Source of the DNA: Mycolicibacterium mucogenicum DSM 44124
Lineage (GTDB): Bacteria > Actinomycetota > Actinomycetes > Mycobacteriales > Mycobacteriaceae
Direction: 5' to 3'
Length of the DNA: 64,000 bases
NCBI RefSeq assembly: GCF_005670685.2
Contig: NZ_CP062008.1
Coordinates: forward strand, 4,774,001 to 4,838,000
Part shown: in pieces, positions 52,638 to 59,539 of the stretch
How positions within the stretch are numbered: position 1 is the stretch's first letter
How the letters are laid out: each line of letters begins with the position of its first letter
The notes under the pieces: model-generated
The model's database searches: none
What the model saw: only the letters and a program-made list of their open reading frames with translations
Told to the model about the DNA's origin: nothing
Made by a program: the position numbers and the translations under genes

Positions 52638-54201
52638 GGTCCCTCGTCACTGTGTTGCCGGGACGGTCTGCCTCCGGGTCGTCGATCGCGGGCACACCGG
52701 GGACCGGGATGTCCACGTGCGGCACCGGTAGGTCGATGCCGAACGGCAGGTCGATGTGGTCCGGGGTCGAGATGACGGGCTTCTCGCGCTCGGCCGCCAG
52801 CAGCCCGTCGGTCGCCAGTCTCTCCGAGTGCCCACTGGCGATGTCGGTCATCGCGCGCAGCGACTCGCTACCCATGTCGTAGTAGCGCGAATGGTCACCG
52901 AACGCCCAGCTCTCCTGCCCGGCGACCTCGGCACGGAACCTGGTGGCGCCGAAACCATCTGCCGCCGGGTCGGAGCCCAGACCGGCGACGGGCCCGACGG
53001 GATATCCGAGTTCGGAATTGATCCACTGCGCCGCGGCGGGCCCGGGCGAACCCAGCCAGGTGACAGGGTCGGTCGACGCCGCCCCCACGTACACCTGGCC
53101 GCCGTTGACGTGAAAGTCGGCCGCGCTCTTGGCGAGATCGGTTCCCGGACTACCGATGAGGACGACGTCGTTGGCCCTCATCCCGCTGCCCGCACAAGCG
53201 TCGGCGACAGTGGTCGATCCGTAGGAGTGGCCGATCACCGTCACGTGCGACGTGCCCAGATGCGTTGCCGACAAACCGTTTACGTCGGCGGCCAACAGGT
53301 CACCGCCCTGCCGGGCCAGTGTGGGGTTGGCGATGCGGGGGTCGGAGAAAGCGTCGGGCGCGTCGTAACCCATCCACATCATCACCGCGGTCGAGCGACC
53401 GGGATCGGCCCGCGCGGCCTGCTCGTACATCTTGATCGCGTCGTCGTGGCCGTCGGCGAGCCAGCCGTCACGCACACTGCTGCCGGTGCCGGGCACGATC
53501 ACCGTCGTGTTGGTGGCGGTGTCGGGATTGCCGATGCAGATCGCCGCCCGCCCCTGGCCGTTGTCCGCCTCGGGCTGGTAGCCCCACAGCATGACCGGCC
53601 GCGGCGTCTTCGGGTCGTCGCCCCGCTGGTGTGCCAGCCCCTCGCTGGTCCGCCTGGCGTTGTAGAACCGCGTGGCATCGGTCTGGGTGAGGCCGTAGCG
53701 CGCCGGGTCCTTGAGCACGTCGTCCTCGGAGACGTGGTTGCGGTTCGCGACATCGCGAACGCGGTTGAGGTCGTCATTCATGACCTGCTGGTTGACCTGG
53801 TCGCGGACCGTCGCACCGATGCCGTTGAGATTGCCCAACTCCGGCGGATGACGGGCGATCAACGCCTGGCGCTGTTCGGGGGTCAGCGAGCTCCACCACT
53901 TGGCGACGTCCTCGGGCTTGGTGTCCGGGGACGGGATCTGGATCGGCTGCCCGTCGACGGTGACCTGCGGGCCGGGCTTGGGGCCGGTGGCCGCCGCATC
54001 GATCGCCGCGGCCGCCGCCGCATCGGCGACGTCGAAGGTCTGCAGCAGGCCCTGGATCGCCGTGGTCATCCCCGCGGCCCATTCCTTGAGCTGCGACAGC
54101 TGCCCGATCAGCCACTGCCGCGGCGTCACGACGCCGTCGTCGGACACACCGAAACCGAATTTCATTGCGGTGTCGACCAATTCGAGTAGCGTCGTGCGCA
54201 C
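52624..54201 (-). CDS. DUF1023 alpha/beta hydrolase, apparently split from its N-terminal domain
   Basis: The product is 525 aa if started at GTG 54201. The DUF1023 hydrolase core lies at residues 200-440, with VIVPGTGSSV, MMWMGYDAPD and the nucleophile elbow VIGHSYGSTT. The N-terminus VRTTLLELVDTAMKFGFGVSDDG is what normally follows a WXG100-like helical domain in this family. That domain is encoded just upstream in another frame. One extra base in the G5/C5 run at 54217-54221 would join them. The GTG start has no good ribosome binding site, which supports a broken or frameshifted single gene. Confidence 0.8.
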   Translation of the reverse strand: MRTTLLELVDTAMKFGFGVSDDGVVTPRQWLIGQLSQLKEWAAGMTTAIQGLLQTFDVADAAAAAAIDAAATGPKPGPQVTVDGQPIQIPSPDTKPEDVAKWWSSLTPEQRQALIARHPPELGNLNGIGATVRDQVNQQVMNDDLNRVRDVANRNHVSEDDVLKDPARYGLTQTDATRFYNARRTSEGLAHQRGDDPKTPRPVMLWGYQPEADNGQGRAAICIGNPDTATNTTVIVPGTGSSVRDGWLADGHDDAIKMYEQAARADPGRSTAVMMWMGYDAPDAFSDPRIANPTLARQGGDLLAADVNGLSATHLGTSHVTVIGHSYGSTTVADACAGSGMRANDVVLIGSPGTDLAKSAADFHVNGGQVYVGAASTDPVTWLGSPGPAAAQWINSELGYPVGPVAGLGSDPAADGFGATRFRAEVAGQESWAFGDHSRYYDMGSESLRAMTDIASGHSERLATDGLLAAEREKPVISTPDHIDLPFGIDLPVPHVDIPVPGVPAIDDPEADRPGNTVTRDHDYK

Positions 54202-54470
54202 CGCGCCGAGCTGCTGCCCCCTTCGGTCAGTGCCTTCGCCAGCTTGTCCAACCGGGAGCGGTGGGCCTCCTGGTCGTCGATCAGCTGTTGCGCCTTGGCG
54301 GCCGCGGCATCTGCCGCCGCACCGTGCCAGTTCGCTTTCAAGTTGGCCAGCTGGCCGCGTTCGACGCCGATGACGATCTCCAACGCGCCAGACGTGGCCC
54401 GTACGTCATCGGCGGCGTCGAGCATCGTCGCAGGCTTGGCTGCCCGCACGCGCGACACCGTCACCGTCAC
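54162..54470 (-). CDS. WXG100-like N-terminal domain, frameshifted from the DUF1023 hydrolase
   Basis: The product is about 102 aa from GTG 54470 (VTVTVSRVRAAKPATMLD). It is helical, with the WxG-type turn NWHGAAADAAAAKAQQ, as in ESX-type proteins, and then DRLDKLAKALTEGG-like helix sequence. After EGG the frame continues into SSSARCARRYSNWSTPQ and stops. In the -1 frame the sequence continues EGGQQLGAVRTTLL into the hydrolase. Whether this is a sequencing error, a pseudogene, or slippage on five Gs cannot be told. Confidence 0.65.
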   Translation of the reverse strand: MTVTVSRVRAAKPATMLDAADDVRATSGALEIVIGVERGQLANLKANWHGAAADAAAAKAQQLIDDQEAHRSRLDKLAKALTEGGSSSARCARRYSNWSTPQ

Positions 54471-54614
54471 TACTGCCGCACCCCCTCGGCGATCGCTCCT
54501 TCGATCGTCGCACAGCTCGCGGGCACCAACCGACACAACCTTCAATTCGCACCACCGACCGGACACTCCTCGAATCCCGTCACTCCGTTCGCCCAGGCGA
54601 CATAACCTGTCGCC

Positions 54615-55640
54615 ATGGCATCAGCGCAGCGCGTACCGACCGTCGTCGTTCTCGGTGGCGGGTCCTGGGGTACCACGGTGGCCTCGATCTGCGCGCGCCG
54701 GGGCCCGACGCTGCAGTGGGTACGGTCCGCGGAGACCGCGGCCGACATCAACGAAAAGCATTGCAACAGCCGCTATCTGGGCGACGCGGTGGCACTTCCC
54801 GAATCATTGCGGGCGACCACCGACTTCTCCGAGGCGGCCAACAGCGCCGACGTCATCGTGATGGGGGTGCCGTCGCACGGGTTCCGCAACGTGCTGGGCG
54901 AGCTGGCCAAGGAACTGCGACCGTGGGTCCCGGTGGTGTCGTTGGTCAAGGGCCTGGAGCAGGGCACCAACATGCGCATGAGCCAGATCGTCGACGAGGT
55001 ACTGCCCGGGCACCCGGCCGGTATCCTCGCCGGTCCCAACATCGCCCGCGAGGTCGCCGAGGGTTACGCCGCCGCCGCGGTCCTCGCGATGCCGGACCAG
55101 CACCTCGCCGCGAATCTCGCGGGCCTGTTCCGCACCCGGCGCTTTCGTACCTACACGACCGACGACGTGATCGGTGTCGAGATGGCCGGCGCGCTCAAGA
55201 ACGTGTACGCCATCTCCGTCGGCATGGGCTACTCCCTGGGCATCGGCGAGAACACCCGCGCGATGGTGATGGCGCGCGCCGTGGCCGAGATGTCCAAGCT
55301 CGGCGTGGCGATGGGCGGCAACCGTGACACGTTCGCGGGCCTGGCCGGCATGGGCGACCTGATCGTCACCTGTACCAGCCAGCGCAGCCGCAACCGGCAC
55401 GTCGGCGAGCAGCTGGGCCAGGGCAAGACCGTCGACGAGATCATCGCCTCGATGAACCAGGTCGCCGAGGGCGTCAAGGCCGCCAGCGTGATCATGGAGT
55501 TCGCCGAGACGCACGGGCTGAGCATGCCGATCGCCCGCGAGGTGGACCGGGTGATCAACCACGGCTGCACGGTCGAGGACGCCTACGCCGGCCTCATGCT
55601 CGAGAAGCCCGGGCACGAAGTCCACGGCGCGGGGTTCTGA
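54615..55640 (+). CDS. gpsA: Glycerol-3-phosphate dehydrogenase [NAD(P)+]
   Basis: The product is 341 aa. The Rossmann motif VLGGGSWGTTVA is at the N-terminus, with GPNIAREVAEGYAAAA, the catalytic lysine in MAGALKNVYAISVGM and RNRHVGEQLGQG. It reduces dihydroxyacetone phosphate to sn-glycerol-3-phosphate for phospholipid synthesis. The neighbourhood with YajQ matches gpdA1 (Rv0564c) of M. tuberculosis. Confidence 0.95.
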   Translation: MASAQRVPTVVVLGGGSWGTTVASICARRGPTLQWVRSAETAADINEKHCNSRYLGDAVALPESLRATTDFSEAANSADVIVMGVPSHGFRNVLGELAKELRPWVPVVSLVKGLEQGTNMRMSQIVDEVLPGHPAGILAGPNIAREVAEGYAAAAVLAMPDQHLAANLAGLFRTRRFRTYTTDDVIGVEMAGALKNVYAISVGMGYSLGIGENTRAMVMARAVAEMSKLGVAMGGNRDTFAGLAGMGDLIVTCTSQRSRNRHVGEQLGQGKTVDEIIASMNQVAEGVKAASVIMEFAETHGLSMPIAREVDRVINHGCTVEDAYAGLMLEKPGHEVHGAGF

Positions 55641-55645
55641 CCTCC

Positions 55646-55660
55646 GACCACGCGGTGGTC
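55646..55660. terminator. Short hairpin between gpsA and the convergent gene
   Basis: GACCAC and GTGGTC pair around GCG between the two convergent stops, and touch the stop codon of the minus-strand gene. It is a weak but well-placed terminator candidate. Confidence 0.45.
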
Positions 55661-56216
55661 AGTTGAAGTACGGGTTGCGGTCTTTCGGCCTGTCCAGCAA
55701 CGGATTCGACTCGTTGACGATGAAGCTGCCCGACGGGCTGACCACGAAACCGGACTGGTCGAAGCTGTTGACGCACGCCGTCATGGTGCCGTCGGTGCCG
55801 CACGTGATGTTGCGGTAGGTGATCCGGGAACCGCCAGGGAGTGTCTGCACCGCGCCCGGCATCTCGCCGACGTACTTCGGCCCGTTCAGGGTGTTGAACG
55901 CCGGCGCGCCGACCTGCTGGCCGACGACCACGTTGGTGCCCTCCGGGGCGCCCGGCATCGGGCCGCTACAGCCGTACTCGCCTTCGTTGCGGCGCATGAT
56001 GCACGTCAGACCGCCGGGGGCCTGGAACATGTAGAACGTGCCGTCCTTACTGGCGTAGGTCGACGGGGTGACAGGCTTGAATCCGTTGAGGTTCGGCGCG
56101 GCGGGTCCCGGTGGCGGGGGCACCGGCTCCGGCGGCGGAGCTGCCGCGGCAACACCCGGAACCAACGAGATCGCCCCAGCGGCCACGACCGCACCGATCA
56201 GGATTCTGCTCAACAC
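55659..56216 (-). CDS. Secreted protein of unknown function
   Basis: The product is 185 aa from GTG 56216; the frame reaches 56264 but the signal peptide (LIGAVVAAGAISLVPGVAAA) begins just after the GTG. The Pro-rich start PPPEPVPPPPGPAAP leads to a domain with paired cysteines (GGLTCIMRRNEGEYGCSG and ITCGTDGTMTACVNS), suggesting two disulfides. It ends DRPKDRNPYFN. Similar exported proteins occur across mycobacteria, without known role. Confidence 0.78.
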   Translation of the reverse strand: MLSRILIGAVVAAGAISLVPGVAAAAPPPEPVPPPPGPAAPNLNGFKPVTPSTYASKDGTFYMFQAPGGLTCIMRRNEGEYGCSGPMPGAPEGTNVVVGQQVGAPAFNTLNGPKYVGEMPGAVQTLPGGSRITYRNITCGTDGTMTACVNSFDQSGFVVSPSGSFIVNESNPLLDRPKDRNPYFN

Positions 56217-56265
56217 CCGTTCAGCGTAGAACCCAATGACCACGACTCGCAGCGTCAGCCGCAAA

Positions 56266-56562
56266 TCACTTGCAGCCGAGGTCGACGTAGACCGTGGTGT
56301 TCTGACCGCGCAGCTTGCCCTCCTGGCTCGACAGCTCGCGCCCGTGCCGGACGGCGGTGACGGTGCAGTTGTCGATGGATCCGCTGCCGACGCGCGACTC
56401 GATGACGCGGAAGCCCTCGGACTGCAGCCGGTGAATCGTCTGCGAGGCAGACTCCCCGGGCGCCGGCGGCACCACGGGCTGCGCCGCGGCCGGTGCCGCT
56501 CCGGCGATCAGCAGGGCCAGGACGACTCCGGTTCCGGCCGAGATCTTGGTGGAACTCTTCAT
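56266..56562 (-). CDS. Small secreted protein of unknown function
   Basis: The product is 98 aa from ATG 56562 with GGAAAGGGAA upstream. The signal peptide ISAGTGVVLALLIAGAAPAAA precedes a mature domain of about 70 residues with two cysteines (DNCTVTAVRHGRE and VDLGC at the end). The fold may be a small PASTA-like or DUF domain. It is followed on the same strand by another secreted protein gene, with 49 bp between. Confidence 0.75.
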   Translation of the reverse strand: MKSSTKISAGTGVVLALLIAGAAPAAAQPVVPPAPGESASQTIHRLQSEGFRVIESRVGSGSIDNCTVTAVRHGRELSSQEGKLRGQNTTVYVDLGCK

Positions 56563-56658
56563 GTTTTTCCCTTTCCGCATCCAGCGCCGACAGCGCCGGA
56601 TCAATAACTTCGACGGTAGTCGCGAAAAAGGGAGAGAAGCGAATTCTCAGGCCGAACC

Positions 56659-56676
56659 CATACGGATATCCGCATG
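56659..56676. promoter_or_regulatory. 18-bp near-perfect palindrome upstream of the small secreted protein
   Basis: CATACGGATATCCGCATG is palindromic except for one pair. It lies between the trcS stop and the next start on the same strand, so it may be a terminator of trcRS or an operator for the secreted-protein gene. Confidence 0.4.
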
Positions 56677-56700
56677 AATCATGTCGAATTCAGGCGAAAT

Positions 56701-58281
56701 TCAAACAGTCGACTCAGATACGTGCGGGTTGTGCGACTCACTCACCGTCACGTACTCCCCGACTTCCCGGTCCATCGGCAGCCGCACCCGGAAAACCGTT
56801 CCCGCAGTGTTTGATTCGACCTTCACGCGGCCACCGTGCGCTTTGACGATCGTCGACACGATCGCCAGGCCCAGCCCCGTGCTGCCGAGCACGCGAGAAC
56901 GCGATTTGTCGGCGACCACAAATCTGTCGAACAAATTCGGCAACAATTCTTCCGGAATTCCCGGACCGTCATCGGCGACCGTCAATTCCACATATCCGGG
57001 ACCCGGTGTCAGGCTGGTCGTGACCGATACTCCGGCCGGCGTGTGGACACGCGCGTTGGCCAACAGGTTGCCGATCACCTGATGCAACCGGGCCGGGTCA
57101 CCGCGGACCCACACCGGCACATCGGGCAGGCGCGAGCGCCAGCGGTGCGCGGGCGACGACACCGCGGCGTCGTTGACGGCATTGATCACGACGTCACACA
57201 GCTCGACGTCGTCGGTCTCGAGGTCCTGATGCTCCTCGAGACGCGAGATCAGCAGTAGGTCCTCCACGAGACCGGACATCCGCTGCGCCTCGGCCTCGAT
57301 ACGGGCCAGTGCGTATTCGGTGGTTTCGGGCAGTGCGGCGCTGTCCTGGCGGGTCAGTTCGGCGTACCCGCGGATGGCGGCCAGCGGTGTCCGCAACTCG
57401 TGGCTGGCGTCGGTGAGGAACTGCCGCGTGCGCCGGTGCGACGCGGCGAGCTCGGCCAGCGCGCTGTCGACGTTGTCCAGCAGCTTGTTGAGCGTGTCCC
57501 CCACGATGCCGACCTCGGTGCGCGGGTCGGTGTCTTCCGGCCGGACCCGTTCGGTGATGCGGTGGTCCTCGCTGCCGAACTGCCGCGTCGCCACCTTCGC
57601 CGCCGTCGAGGCCACGCGGCTCAGCGGCCGCAGCGCATAGTTCACCACCGCGATGGTGCCGACCGCGGTCAGCGCGATGGCCAGCAGCGTCATGACCGCG
57701 ACCGCGACGGTCTTGCGCGCCACCACACTGTTGGCGTCTTCCATGGACACGCCCGAGACCAGCACGTCACCGCCACCGGCGTCCTGTCCCGCCATGCGGT
57801 ACCAGCCGAGTCGCGGCAGCTTCACCGTCCGCGGCCCGAGGTTGGTCCACTGCTGCCCACTGACGGCCTTGACGACATCGGGCTGGACGGGCTTCGGTTC
57901 GCCGTCGGGGAACACCGCCGACTGCACGACGACGCCCTTGTGCAGCACCGCGATGAGGTTTCCGGGCGCCTGACCACCGAAGGCCGTCAGGCCGTCTTCT
58001 CCGGCATCGATCGGGTGGGCCGGATCGCCGCGCTTGATCTCCAACCGGTCATAGGAGTGGCCGAGGGCGTCCAGCGAGCGCTCGAGTTCCGCGTCGCTCA
58101 TCGCCGACACGTAGCTGTGCAGGCTGTACACCGACAGCACCCCGACCGCCAGCAGCACGACGGTGACCAGGGACGTGACGCCGAACACGAGGCGTCGGCG
58201 CAGGGTGCGCGGACGCCACCACGGCGCCCGAACCGGGGTACGGGCAGGTACTCGAGTCGGTACCCGGGTCACACGCGTCAC
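56701..58281 (-). CDS. trcS: Sensor histidine kinase TrcS
   Basis: The product is 526 aa from GTG 58281. Arg/Pro-rich N-terminus, first transmembrane helix (VFGVTSLVTVVLLAVGVLSV), an extracellular sensor domain of some 150 residues, second helix (VAVAVMTLLAIALTAVGTIAV), HAMP, dimerisation box FLTDASHELRTPLAAIRGYAEL and ATPase motifs NLLANARVHTP, DDGPGIP and GLGLAI. It starts 10 bp after trcR and forms a two-component pair with it. The name rests on the very close match of TrcR to the M. tuberculosis protein as I recall it. The signal is unknown. Confidence 0.9.
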   Translation of the reverse strand: MTRVTRVPTRVPARTPVRAPWWRPRTLRRRLVFGVTSLVTVVLLAVGVLSVYSLHSYVSAMSDAELERSLDALGHSYDRLEIKRGDPAHPIDAGEDGLTAFGGQAPGNLIAVLHKGVVVQSAVFPDGEPKPVQPDVVKAVSGQQWTNLGPRTVKLPRLGWYRMAGQDAGGGDVLVSGVSMEDANSVVARKTVAVAVMTLLAIALTAVGTIAVVNYALRPLSRVASTAAKVATRQFGSEDHRITERVRPEDTDPRTEVGIVGDTLNKLLDNVDSALAELAASHRRTRQFLTDASHELRTPLAAIRGYAELTRQDSAALPETTEYALARIEAEAQRMSGLVEDLLLISRLEEHQDLETDDVELCDVVINAVNDAAVSSPAHRWRSRLPDVPVWVRGDPARLHQVIGNLLANARVHTPAGVSVTTSLTPGPGYVELTVADDGPGIPEELLPNLFDRFVVADKSRSRVLGSTGLGLAIVSTIVKAHGGRVKVESNTAGTVFRVRLPMDREVGEYVTVSESHNPHVSESTV

Positions 58282-58291
58282 CTCGGGCAGG

Positions 58292-59074
58292 TTAGTCCTC
58301 CGCGTCGGCGGGGCGCAGCATGTAGCCCACGCCACGCACCGTGTGGATCATCGGCTCGCGATCGGTGTCGATCTTCTTGCGCAGATACGAGATGTAGAGG
58401 TCGACGATGCTCGACTTGCCGCCGAATCCGTAGTTCCACACCCGGTCGAGAATCTCCGCACGGGCGATGGCCCGTCGCGGGTTACGCATCAGGTAGCGGA
58501 GCAGTTCGAACTCTGTGACGGTCAGGGAGATCGACTCACCGGCGCGGGTCACCTCGCGGCTGGCGCCGTTGAGGACCATGTCGCCGACCTTGAGCACCTC
58601 GTCGGACTCCGGCGCGAGCTGGCTGGACCGGCGCAGCAGTCCACGCAGCCGGGCCACCAGCTCTTCGAGGCTGAACGGCTTGGTCATGTAGTCGTCGGCG
58701 CCGGCGGTCAGTCCCGTGACGCGGTCCATCACGGAGTCCCGCGCCGTGAGGAAGAGTGTCGGGGTGTAGCCCTCGGCCGCACGCACGCGCTGAAGCAACT
58801 GCAGGCCGTCGGTGTCGGGCAGCATGATGTCCAGCACGACGATGTCCGGTTCCATCTCGCCGAACTTGGCGACCGCATCGCGGCCGTTGTGCGCAACCTC
58901 GACGACCCAGCCTTCGTAGTGCAGCGCCATCTTGACCAGGTTGGTCAGCGCCGGCTCGTCATCGACCAGCAACACCCTGATGGGGGATCCGTCGGCCCGT
59001 TCCATGCGCGGCAGCTGGCCGAGCACGGCGGCCCGGGGGTGACGCTCTCGTGGTGGTACCGACATCGTTGTCAT
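58292..59074 (-). CDS. trcR: Response regulator TrcR
   Basis: The product is 260 aa. The receiver domain has VDDEPALTNLVKMALHYEGW, phospho-acceptor Asp in VVLDIMLPDTDGL, the Thr of FLTARDS and KPFSLEELVAR. The OmpR winged helix follows with TEFELLRYLMRNPRRAI and SSIVDLYISYLRKKID. The N-terminal extension ILGQLPR-like region (AVLGQLPRMERADGSPIR) matches TrcR. Reported targets in M. tuberculosis include its own promoter, via AT-rich sequence; the AT-rich bases upstream of this gene fit that. Confidence 0.93.
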   Translation of the reverse strand: MTTMSVPPRERHPRAAVLGQLPRMERADGSPIRVLLVDDEPALTNLVKMALHYEGWVVEVAHNGRDAVAKFGEMEPDIVVLDIMLPDTDGLQLLQRVRAAEGYTPTLFLTARDSVMDRVTGLTAGADDYMTKPFSLEELVARLRGLLRRSSQLAPESDEVLKVGDMVLNGASREVTRAGESISLTVTEFELLRYLMRNPRRAIARAEILDRVWNYGFGGKSSIVDLYISYLRKKIDTDREPMIHTVRGVGYMLRPADAED

Positions 59075-59539
59075 TCTTCCATTGTGTTGAGAACACAGAA
59101 AATTGTCACTGCGTTCATACCGAGTTCAAATATTAGTCCCTACATATGACTCACGTCACTTACGTGGACCGATGTGATGCACGAGAGTCGTTGCAATACA
59201 GTCAATTTGACCGGTCGGACCACCGATCCCGAGCATACCGACCGAATCGATTCGAACCGGTATCCCAGGTTGCCGAATCGATCAACCCTCTGGCACATGA
59301 AGAAGATTTGCGTTCTCTATGGGAACCCTTCCTCGCCTTGCGACCCCGTCTGGCGATAAATACGCTCGCACTTAGCAATTGACGCCGCTTATCGTCGGCG
59401 ACCGTCAAACAGTTCTGAAACATGTTGTGCACCAACATGTTTAATCGACAACGGCGTCGGCGGGTGTGCGGACCGAAACTCGCGCAGCGCATCTGCACAT
59501 GTGTCCATCGGACAACAATCGGAGAACGGAAACCTAGGC
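59075..59539. other. Long divergent promoter region between trcR and the SulP-carbonic anhydrase gene
   Basis: 465 bp with no convincing gene; short frames at 59146-59382 and 59202-59633 are not protein-like. The trcR-proximal 80 bp are AT-rich. CGAATCGATTCG (59243-59254) is a 12-bp palindrome, and a 25-bp inverted repeat lies at 59418-59442. Confidence 0.6.
59418..59442. promoter_or_regulatory. 25-bp perfect inverted repeat upstream of the SulP-carbonic anhydrase gene
   Basis: AAACATGTTG and CAACATGTTT are perfect 10-bp arms around TGCAC. It is about 98 bp before the ATG, in the right place for a dimeric regulator. The regulator is not encoded beside it. Confidence 0.6.

Noticed and set aside
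59146..59382. Small gene between trcR and the SulP gene
   Set aside because: No ribosome binding site, no domain, no sensible hydrophobicity pattern, and it overlaps an equally poor frame on the other strand.
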